A stretch of 55,534 nucleotides of DNA from a virus. Position numbers and translations under genes: made by a program. Shown here one piece after another: positions 50,197-55,534 of this stretch; position 1 is the first letter of the stretch, and every line of letters starts with the position of its first letter. The notes below the pieces were generated by a model, which made no database searches, was not told the DNA's origin, and saw only the letters and a program-made list of their open reading frames with translations. The DNA is taken from the IMG/VR virus record IMGVR_UViG_3300001242_001222, positions 1 to 55,534 of that record. One strand, given 5' to 3'.

Positions 50197-50269
50197 GGTT
50201 CAGTAGCTCAGTTGGTAGAGCGCAAGCCTGTTAAGCTTGATGTCGGTGGTTCGAGTCCACTCTGGATCG
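50197..50269 (+). tRNA. tRNA-Asn (GTT)
   Basis: A complete 73-nt cloverleaf: acceptor GGTTCAG/CTGGATC, D-arm GCTC-AGTTGGTA-GAGC, anticodon stem CAAGC/GCTTG with loop CTGTTAA (anticodon GTT at 50230-50232), T-arm GGTGG-TTCGAGT-CCACT, discriminator G. CCA is not encoded. Acceptor sequence is almost the same as that of the tRNA-like element upstream. Confidence 0.92.
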
Positions 50270-50294
50270 CGGATTCCGTTCGAGTCGGATCGTT

Positions 50295-50367
50295 GACTGA
50301 GGTTATGGTAAGCAGGCACGCAAAGCCGGATGGCCTCTGGTGTGCGGACAGTCACCCGGAAACGGGT
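50295..50367 (+). ncRNA. Structured RNA after tRNA-Asn
   Basis: GACTG (50295-50299) pairs with CAGTC (50349-50353); inside, GCACGC (50316-50321) with GTGTGC (50340-50345), capped by GCC-GGAT-GGC; then ACCCG-GAAA-CGGGT (50354-50367), a GAAA-tetraloop hairpin without a long T-run. It lies between the tRNA and the 50407 gene. Could be a processing signal, leader or attenuator. Confidence 0.4.
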
Positions 50368-50406
50368 TTAGTTATAACTAAACAGAAAAATCAAAACCAA
50401 AATAAA

Positions 50407-50613
50407 ATGGAAGAACAAAACGACATCAAAAGACTGGACCAAATTTCGAAGGCGTTAGCACTTGTTGGTATTAATACAAATGTAGCCAGTATGTATGCAA
50501 TTGAACAGGTGCAAAAACGCGTAGCGGAAAAAGGTAGCCAATTCAGTATTCAGGATGCTGAGGAAATCAACGCTGATCTAATGCAAAAATTTCCACCGGA
50601 ACCTGTAAAATAA
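50407..50613 (+). CDS. Small helical accessory protein, 68 aa
   Basis: ATG 50407 is chosen because the longer frame reads through tRNA-Asn. Helical and polar (NDIKRLDQISKALALVGINT, SIQDAEEINADLMQKFP). Not recognised. First protein gene after the tRNA region. Confidence 0.5.
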   Translation: MEEQNDIKRLDQISKALALVGINTNVASMYAIEQVQKRVAEKGSQFSIQDAEEINADLMQKFPPEPVK

Positions 50614-50621
50614 CGCAGATT

Positions 50622-50885
50622 ATGATCTGGAAGGCTGTTCAAAGAATATTACAAAGCAAAGAGGGTAAGATCAACTCGAAAATGCTGGGCACTCCCCGGG
50701 CGCTGGTAGTTCCGGTTGGTACAGTGATCCCGGATGATGTGAAAGATATGTCGCTCAATCTGGGTGCCGAAATTATATTCAGCGAGAAGGTGTCGGGCGG
50801 GATTGCACTATCGTGGATCCCGGTGTCAACAACGCAGATCCCGAAAAGCATTTGGGTAATTTTCGAAAACTTTACAGCACAATGA
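50622..50885 (+). CDS. Hypothetical protein, 87 aa
   Basis: An 87-residue protein, 8 bp after its neighbour. MIWKAVQRILQSKEGKINSK, then strands RALVVPVGTVIPDDVKDM and GGIALSWIPVSTTQIP. Not recognised. It overlaps the next gene as ATGA. Confidence 0.5.
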   Translation: MIWKAVQRILQSKEGKINSKMLGTPRALVVPVGTVIPDDVKDMSLNLGAEIIFSEKVSGGIALSWIPVSTTQIPKSIWVIFENFTAQ

Positions 50886-51202
50886 AATCAGGTGATAAAG
50901 TAGTGTGTATAAAAACACATTCGAAAAACTTCGTAATTAAAGGTAGGATTTATACCATCACACGTGTTGTCAAATGTGTAAGGTGTAATTCTGTTTTTTA
51001 CGAACTGGCAGAGGTCCCGCCGCCATTAAAGCGGGAGGGTGGAACATTCTGCCATCAGTGTAACGATCGGGTGTCCATCGGGACGTTTGTGTTTGTCCAC
51101 TGGCTGTTTGAAAAGCCCATCGAAAACCATGCGGAGAAGGATGAGACTGAGGTGGTGAAGGTCGGTCAGGAGAATGTGTTGGAATTGGAGGAGGTGTTAT
51201 GA
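50882..51202 (+). CDS. Zinc-ribbon-like accessory protein, 106 aa
   Basis: ATG 50882 overlaps the previous stop (ATGA), preferred over an upstream in-frame ATG. Beta start KSGDKVVCIKTHSKNFVIKG, then CVRC (x~25) CHQC, a four-Cys zinc-binding set, and an acidic tail. Function unknown. It overlaps the next gene by ATGA. Confidence 0.55.
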   Translation: MKSGDKVVCIKTHSKNFVIKGRIYTITRVVKCVRCNSVFYELAEVPPPLKREGGTFCHQCNDRVSIGTFVFVHWLFEKPIENHAEKDETEVVKVGQENVLELEEVL

Positions 51203-51477
51203 AGCCCGAAATAAAAGGATTTGAGCTGTCAACCGACTACAAAGAATTGTGGCGATTGATACATGAAGGTTTCAGAATTCCCGCGTGGATTTTATACTCA
51301 AGAGGATACGATGATCCAATTTATGATTTGGTTGAGGTAAAGACACTTTTCGGCCAATATAGGATTGGGGTCAGGGGAATTGGTTATGAGGGTTTTAGTA
51401 AAACAATTGAAGAGTTTGAGTCAATCTGCAAAAAATATGAACTCCGATGGGTGAAACCTCAAATACAACCACAATGA
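51199..51477 (+). CDS. Hypothetical protein, 92 aa
   Basis: A 92-residue mixed protein (FELSTDYKELWRLIHEGFRI, PIYDLVEVKTLFGQYRIGVR, TIEEFESICKKYELRWV). No family recognised. Coupled to both neighbours by ATGA-type overlaps, indicating a single operon. Confidence 0.5.
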   Translation: MKPEIKGFELSTDYKELWRLIHEGFRIPAWILYSRGYDDPIYDLVEVKTLFGQYRIGVRGIGYEGFSKTIEEFESICKKYELRWVKPQIQPQ

Positions 51478-51794
51478 TCTACTTGGACAAAATAAAGAAA
51501 ATCAGGATCAGAAACATTGATTGGAGTGGTCCGCGGGATGATATTTCAACTGGGTTTAATCTTGCTTTCAAGAGGCCGGGAAGCAATTTGTGGACGATAT
51601 ACGACTTTCATATTCGGATGGAGGCCATGATGGACACATGGTTTACACTCCGGACGACATATTGGGTTGAAGTTTCACGCGATGGCGATGGTGGTGAGGT
51701 TTGGGATAATAATGGTTGTTGGGCTCAGTCATTGCGTCGTGCGAAACGTCAGGCAGTAAGAGAGATAAACAGGATGATCAAGGAGTTAAGATGA
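51474..51794 (+). CDS. Hypothetical protein, 106 aa
   Basis: ATG 51474 overlaps the upstream stop by ATGA. Beta-rich with many aromatics (NLAFKRPGSNLWTIYDFHIR, TLRTTYWVEVSRDGDGGEVW) and a basic helical C-terminus (RRAKRQAVREINRMIKELR). Not recognised. Coupled to the HTH gene downstream. Confidence 0.5.
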   Translation: MIYLDKIKKIRIRNIDWSGPRDDISTGFNLAFKRPGSNLWTIYDFHIRMEAMMDTWFTLRTTYWVEVSRDGDGGEVWDNNGCWAQSLRRAKRQAVREINRMIKELR

Positions 51795-52027
51795 GCGAAG
51801 AAGATAAAGCGATAGCGAACCTGCATGATTTTTTTATTACCAGCATCCGGAAGGAGATGGCTAAACAGGGCATGACTCAGGGTGTGTTGTCAAAGAGGAT
51901 TGGATATTCATCGGCGTATGTCTCCCAGCTGTTCAATGGTAAGCGGATGCTGAACCTGAAAACACTGGCGAAGATTCAGGAGGCCCTTGGAATTAAGTTT
52001 GAAACTAAGAATGTGGAGGAAAAATGA
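51791..52027 (+). CDS. Cro/CI-type HTH regulator
   Basis: A 78-residue protein from ATG 51791 (ATGA overlap). Five-helix XRE HTH: KEMAKQGMTQGVLSKRIGYS, SAYVSQLFNGKRMLNLKTLA, KIQEALGI. Recognition helix around Ser-Ala-Tyr-Val-Ser-Gln. It may regulate this operon or act on the lysis-lysogeny switch. Overlaps the next gene by ATGA. Confidence 0.85.
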   Translation: MSEEDKAIANLHDFFITSIRKEMAKQGMTQGVLSKRIGYSSAYVSQLFNGKRMLNLKTLAKIQEALGIKFETKNVEEK

Positions 52028-52773
52028 TCAGCCAGGAAGCGGATAAAAAAACAATAGTGGTTTGGTTTTCATGCGGCGCCGCGTCAGCTGTTGCGGCAAA
52101 ACGAACAATTGAGTTATATGGCAAGGAGTGCCGCGTTATTGTTGCAAACAGTCCCATAAAAGAGGAGCACGAAGACAACAGGCGGTTTCTTAAAGATATT
52201 TCAGAGTGGATTCAACAGCCGATTATTGAGGTAAAGAATAAGGATTTTCCAAACGCTTCCATAGTCGAGGTGTTTGATAAAAGAAAATACATGGGTGGAA
52301 TTATAGGAGCTCCATGCACTATGATTCTCAAAAAAGAGGCAAGATATCAATTTGAAAAATCAGTAAAGATTAATTTTCATGTCCTTGGCTTTACTGTAGA
52401 TGAATGGGAAAGACAAAAACATTTCAACGAAGGTGAAAGACAAAACACCATTCCGGTTCTGACAACATCACTGATCACGAAAAAGGACTGTTTTAATATT
52501 CTGAGAAAACAAAACATTAAAATTCCAGAAATATACACCCTCAAATTTCCGAACGCTAACTGCGTAGGCTGTGTTAAGGCGACAAGCCCGAGTTATTGGA
52601 ATTTGGTACGCGAGTGCTTTCCGAATGTATTTGAGTGTAGGGCTGAACAGAGCAGACGACTTGGAGTTAGATTGGTGCGCGTTAAGGGTAAACGAATTTT
52701 TCTTGACGAGTTAAAGAAAAGCGACACTGGCGCACCAATAAAAAGTTGGGAGTGTGGAATATTTTGCAAGTAA
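52024..52773 (+). CDS. PAPS-reductase-like (phosphoadenosine phosphosulfate reductase family) protein
   Basis: A 249-residue adenine-nucleotide alpha hydrolase. PP-loop-like VVWFSCGAASAVAAKRTIEL (first 30 residues, Ser-Cys-Gly-Ala-Ala-Ser in place of SGGKDS), GAPCTMILKKEARYQF, LGFTVDEWERQKHF, NCVGCVKATSPSYW and final WECGIFC. The extra Cys pairs suggest an iron-sulfur or thiol site as in DndC-like and phage relatives. Reaction unknown; sulfur or nucleotide activation for DNA modification is one possibility. Near the Dam-like gene. Confidence 0.8.
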   Translation: MISQEADKKTIVVWFSCGAASAVAAKRTIELYGKECRVIVANSPIKEEHEDNRRFLKDISEWIQQPIIEVKNKDFPNASIVEVFDKRKYMGGIIGAPCTMILKKEARYQFEKSVKINFHVLGFTVDEWERQKHFNEGERQNTIPVLTTSLITKKDCFNILRKQNIKIPEIYTLKFPNANCVGCVKATSPSYWNLVRECFPNVFECRAEQSRRLGVRLVRVKGKRIFLDELKKSDTGAPIKSWECGIFCK

Positions 52774-52789
52774 ATTATAACAAACCCGC

Positions 52790-52805
52790 CCCCGGCGTTC
52801 CGGGG
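52790..52805 (+). promoter_or_regulatory. Leader hairpin before 52826
   Basis: CCCCGG-CGTT-CCGGGG, a perfect 6-bp GC stem with a 4-nt loop, 20 bp before the ATG at 52826 and 16 bp after the PAPS-reductase-like stop. No T-run follows, so it is more likely an RNA stabiliser or regulatory hairpin than a terminator. Confidence 0.5.
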
Positions 52806-52825
52806 AGATAAAAACCAGAAGCAAA

Positions 52826-52984
52826 ATGGAATTTACAATCAACATTCAAGCAACAGGTGATTACACCGAAGAAGATTTAAAACAGTATCTACTTTTTACA
52901 ATAGGATTCGGAAGTTGTCCGCAGGATAATCCATTTATTAATGAGGATTGTGATGCAGATATTACAGATGTGGAGTTATACTAA
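52826..52984 (+). CDS. Small acidic protein, 52 aa
   Basis: ATG 52826 to TAA 52982-52984. Sequence MEFTINIQATGDYTEEDLKQ then YLLFTIGFGSCPQDNPFINE and an acidic end. Not recognised. Its composition differs from random translation, and it fills the gap after the leader hairpin. Confidence 0.5.
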   Translation: MEFTINIQATGDYTEEDLKQYLLFTIGFGSCPQDNPFINEDCDADITDVELY

Positions 52985-53009
52985 GCATGCCAAAAATACC
53001 CATTTTACT

Positions 53010-53192
53010 ATGACATTAAAAAGAAATAAGAGAGAAAAAGCCGGATGCTTGATCGCGGTAATGCTTGTTTTGACAATAATATTCTTTGTCCTGGCATGTG
53101 TGCAAAACAACTATTATTTTGCGCTGGCCGCAATAGTCTCCTTTGCAATGATATTTGCGATCAATAATTCTGTTGAAAGGAGTGACAAATGA
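53010..53192 (+). CDS. Two-segment membrane protein, 60 aa
   Basis: ATG 53010 is chosen as the upstream extension crosses the preceding gene. Basic start (TLKRNKREKAG) then CLIAVMLVLTIIFFVLACVQ and YYFALAAIVSFAMIFAI, two membrane segments. Function unknown. The next gene overlaps by ATGA after an AAAGGAGTG tract. Confidence 0.55.
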   Translation: MTLKRNKREKAGCLIAVMLVLTIIFFVLACVQNNYYFALAAIVSFAMIFAINNSVERSDK

Positions 53193-53455
53193 ATACCACA
53201 GAACAACACGTCAATTTGGCGGCAAAGCTCTATTCCTGCCGCGATGCCTGCAAAACACTTTGGGGTAAGAATTGGAAAATGGAGCTCGAGTTTTATACAA
53301 ACCTTATCCACGCCGTTATGAAAAAGCATGGTATTGACAACGAGGTGAAGGCCGCCATGTTTGCAATTGAGGAGTGTGCGGATGAGTATGGCAAGGATGT
53401 TTTTACGATGAAGATACTGGCAGCCGCTGTTGAAATTATTGAACCAACTGAATAA
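53189..53455 (+). CDS. Helical accessory protein, 88 aa
   Basis: An 88-residue all-helical protein (EQHVNLAAKLYSCRDACKTL, FYTNLIHAVMKKHGIDNEVK, AAMFAIEECADEYGKDVFTM). Not recognised. Good ribosome-binding tract and overlap support it. Confidence 0.55.
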   Translation: MNTTEQHVNLAAKLYSCRDACKTLWGKNWKMELEFYTNLIHAVMKKHGIDNEVKAAMFAIEECADEYGKDVFTMKILAAAVEIIEPTE

Positions 53456-53459
53456 AACC

Positions 53460-53870
53460 ATGAGTATCTGTATTTTCACCAATGGGAAAGACAAAAAGAG
53501 GGTGGCCTTATGTCCTCAGCAAGATAATGAATGCGATCCATGCTGCCGTGCACAAATGCAATTATGGCTGCTTGGGGAGGGAGTGTTCAAGGTCAAAGGA
53601 TTTTTTGCCGGGTATATTACTGTAAAGAAAAAATATATTGGGGGTTACTCCGTGATGTGGACAACCGGAAAAGACACACACAATCCTTTTGGGGGTCCGG
53701 CATACTACTTTGAAATTCTACAAGACCGAAGTATTAAAAACACGATGCAGTCAGCGTTGACATTTCATCCAGACAACGAGTCGGAGCGAGAGGAGACAAT
53801 AGAAATCCTGTTCAATAAAATAGATAGGGCATTTCAAAAGCAATTCGGAAAGGTAAAAACCCATGAGTAA
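53460..53870 (+). CDS. Hypothetical protein, 136 aa
   Basis: ATG 53460, 4 bp after the previous stop. Cys-rich start (CIFTNGKDKKRVALCPQQDN, ECDPCCRAQ) hints at metal binding. A beta middle (KGFFAGYITVKKKYIGGYSV) and a helical end (ETIEILFNKIDRAFQKQF) follow. Not recognised. Overlaps the next gene by 8 bp. Confidence 0.5.
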   Translation: MSICIFTNGKDKKRVALCPQQDNECDPCCRAQMQLWLLGEGVFKVKGFFAGYITVKKKYIGGYSVMWTTGKDTHNPFGGPAYYFEILQDRSIKNTMQSALTFHPDNESEREETIEILFNKIDRAFQKQFGKVKTHE

Positions 53871-54204
53871 ATCGATCGACGACGAATTCCTTTGGGACCA
53901 GTTTTGTAGACTTGGTGAAATGATGGGTGATGGATTGCATCACGAAGCCGATGGAAGGTGGATTAGTAAGGAATACAATAGGCTCGCAAAAATACTGATA
54001 CCCGAGATTAAAGAAGCACATTCAATCCAGCGGAAACAGCGAAATGCAAATAGGGATGAACAAATGGCAAAACTGATTGAAAAGTTTAAGTGTAGGAAGT
54101 GTGGTGGCAATCTGAAACAAAGCAGGTCGGGATCAAAAATTATGCACTGTGAAGCGTGCAACGCAAGATATACAGCAACGTCTAAAGCCAATCAAAATGA
54201 GTAA
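53863..54204 (+). CDS. Zinc-finger accessory protein, 113 aa
   Basis: A 113-residue protein with an N-terminal helical domain (DEFLWDQFCRLGEMMGDGLH) and C-terminal zinc ribbon FKCRKCGGNLKQ, then MHCEACNARYTAT (CxxC and CxxC). Suggests nucleic-acid or protein binding; function unknown. Overlaps the next gene by 8 bp. Confidence 0.6.
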   Translation: MSKSIDDEFLWDQFCRLGEMMGDGLHHEADGRWISKEYNRLAKILIPEIKEAHSIQRKQRNANRDEQMAKLIEKFKCRKCGGNLKQSRSGSKIMHCEACNARYTATSKANQNE

Positions 54205-54472
54205 ATCAGCCAGACATAATTCAAGAAGGAAGCCGAAGGCGTTCGGCGGGATATACCGGCACAACTACAGCCGGCCAAAAACACTTACCTTTTTGGAACA
54301 TGCTCAATTTGACGCATTGATAAAAGCCATAAACGAACTGTTATTCAGAATGCGCTTACTTCCTCCCGTAATCTCAGAGGAGAGTTTCCATTCGCAACCG
54401 CCGCTGACTCCAAAAGAAAGTTTCCTATCCGGACCATACCCACACGACAGAAACAAATACAGGGAGGAATAA
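54197..54472 (+). CDS. Basic accessory protein, 91 aa
   Basis: ATG 54197, in the overlap with the zinc-finger gene. Basic and Pro/Ser-rich (KSARHNSRRKPKAFGGIYRH, then LTFLEHAQFDALIKAINELL). Not recognised. Its stop overlaps the next start, which follows a GGGAGGA tract. Confidence 0.45.
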   Translation: MSKSARHNSRRKPKAFGGIYRHNYSRPKTLTFLEHAQFDALIKAINELLFRMRLLPPVISEESFHSQPPLTPKESFLSGPYPHDRNKYREE

Positions 54473-54753
54473 TGATGGGCTCAATACTTGCCGAATTTAT
54501 CAACAATATGGTTGAAATTACGAAGGATGAATTTCAGGACATGATCCGTGGAATGCAAATGTATGTATCCCTTGTGGGGGCAACAGACGGCAGTGTTTTA
54601 GATGTGTATTCATTGCACGTATATCCGCGCCTTGCTCTCGAAAAGTTTCCCGATGGCAGGATGTATTTCTATGCGCAAAAAATCCATCAACACGATGCGT
54701 TTTTTGATGATATGATTATAAATCAACGAAGGACAAACCAGCGAAATATATAA
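54472..54753 (+). CDS. Hypothetical protein, 93 aa
   Basis: Starts at ATG 54472 or 54475 (adjacent ATGs). FINNMVEITKDEFQDMIRGM, then SVLDVYSLHVYPRLALEKFP and RMYFYAQKI. Not recognised. Operon spacing supports it. Confidence 0.45.
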   Translation: MMGSILAEFINNMVEITKDEFQDMIRGMQMYVSLVGATDGSVLDVYSLHVYPRLALEKFPDGRMYFYAQKIHQHDAFFDDMIINQRRTNQRNI

Positions 54754-54782
54754 AAGGGTAAAACTATAAAAATTGGGTTCAA

Positions 54783-55010
54783 ATGAAAAAGGCAAATATG
54801 TTCAACCAGTTAAAGTATTACAAATATAGACTTGAGGGGGTTGCTGTAAACAACAGGTGGCGACGCAAGCCTTTTACCCGCAGCGACAATTGGGTTATAT
54901 TCGGTTTTTCAAAGCGGTGGTTTATGCCAATGCAATTCGAATATGCTATACACCTGTTTGGAATTGATATTGGTTTTTGGTTTCGCAAGATTTCAAGGAT
55001 TAAAAAATGA
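54783..55010 (+). CDS. Basic aromatic-rich small protein, 75 aa
   Basis: A 75-residue protein rich in Lys, Phe, Trp and Arg (FNQLKYYKYRLEGVAVNNRW, WVIFGFSKRWFMPMQFEYAI, GFWFRKISRIKK). Not recognised. Overlaps the methyltransferase gene by ATGA. Confidence 0.45.
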   Translation: MKKANMFNQLKYYKYRLEGVAVNNRWRRKPFTRSDNWVIFGFSKRWFMPMQFEYAIHLFGIDIGFWFRKISRIKK

Positions 55011-55534
55011 GCAACCAGATTTCCATACACGGCGACTGTCTTGATGTCATGAAAACATTTCGTGATAATCAATTTGATATAGGCGTTGTTGACCCACCTT
55101 ATTTTTCAGGACCTGAAAAGAGAAGATTTTACGGAAAAGCTCAGTCAAAAACAACAAAGCGCACCGATTATCCTGTAACCGAAACATGGGAAGTTTCGGG
55201 AGAGGATTATTTCAGGGAGTTGTTTCGCGTAACAAAGCATCAGATCATTTGGGGAATAAATTACTTTGATGTAAAGGTTGGTCCTGGCCGGATAATATGG
55301 GATAAAGTAAATGGCGATTCAAGTTTTTCGGACTGTGAGATCGCCTACTGTTCTTTGATTGATTCCGTGAGGTTATTCCGGTTTATGTGGAATGGAATGT
55401 GCCAGGGTGAGAGCGTTTTCAATGGACAACGGATGCAAGGAAATAAGAAGCTCAATGAAAAGAGAATTCATCCAACGCAAAAACCTGTTTCCTTGTATAA
55501 ATGGACATACATGAAATTTGTGGAACTGGGTTGA
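55007..55534 (+). CDS. DPPY-type DNA methyltransferase, C-terminally short
   Basis: A 175-residue protein. Motif IV VVDPPYFSG (27-35) marks an amino-methyltransferase; HPTQKPVSLYKW (155-166) is the conserved block that normally precedes motif I (the AdoMet-binding D-x-x-G-S/G-x-G region). The frame stops at TGA 55532-55534, after FVELG, so motif I is missing. Either the gene is truncated or frameshifted, or the window/contig end cuts it. It may be inactive. Confidence 0.85.
   Translation: MSNQISIHGDCLDVMKTFRDNQFDIGVVDPPYFSGPEKRRFYGKAQSKTTKRTDYPVTETWEVSGEDYFRELFRVTKHQIIWGINYFDVKVGPGRIIWDKVNGDSSFSDCEIAYCSLIDSVRLFRFMWNGMCQGESVFNGQRMQGNKKLNEKRIHPTQKPVSLYKWTYMKFVELG

Overview
The window is a nearly gap-free tailed-phage genome or large prophage segment of about 55.5 kb from a Bacteroidetes host. 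Its promoters carry the Bacteroidetes sigma -7 element TAnnTTTG, often with TTG 20 bp upstream. It encodes a BACON-like lipoprotein, and its RecT, portal, scaffold and capsid genes look like those of Bacteroidetes podovirus-like phages. No tape-measure, sheath or baseplate gene and no integrase was recognised. Several early genes have AGGAGG-like tracts before the start codon, which is unusual for this phylum.

Layout. 1-585 (-) is a tandem-HTH repressor. 617-13931 (+) is the early operon: small HTH proteins, RecT with a PD-(D/E)XK exonuclease, a cytosine methyltransferase with a second open frame inside it, a radical-SAM protein, an HNH nuclease, a beta-helix protein, an SNF2 helicase, a winged-helix replication protein, a DnaC-like ATPase and a DnaA-domain-IV-like protein. 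13885-20697 (-) holds holin-like genes, neck or appendage proteins, the major capsid protein and scaffold. A short divergent promoter region (20698-20824) leads into the terminase (+), a dATP/dGTP pyrophosphohydrolase and a set of small accessory genes. At 25197-26643 a promoter, a structured RNA, a small ORF and a KilA-N/KilAC antirepressor lie in a row. 26699-45848 (-) holds membrane and lipoprotein accessory genes, a lysis cassette (amidase, cysteine-peptidase-like protein, two overlapping spanin-like genes), the portal, a 4082-residue polyvalent protein and two internal-virion candidates. 45975-49455 (+) holds a large structural protein. 49456-50406 has no protein gene but holds a polypyrimidine tract, two arrays of TCGACGA iterons phased every 11 bp, a promoter, a tRNA-like element with an insertion, tRNA-Asn(GTT) and an RNA fold. 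50407-55534 (+) holds small accessory genes, an HTH regulator, a PAPS-reductase-like protein and a DPPY methyltransferase that stops before its usual motif I.

How it fits together. The repressor, excisionase-like HTH and KilA antirepressor imply a lysogenic switch. The RNA before the antirepressor has the layout of the c4 antisense RNA of phages P1 and P7: its 3' strands can pair with its own 5' strands and also with copies of those strands at the start codon of the next ORF. With the phased iterons and the absence of an integrase, a P1-like phage-plasmid lifestyle is an attractive but unproven inference. The other strong oddity is the methyltransferase gene, where two frames over the same DNA both read like recognisable phage protein families.
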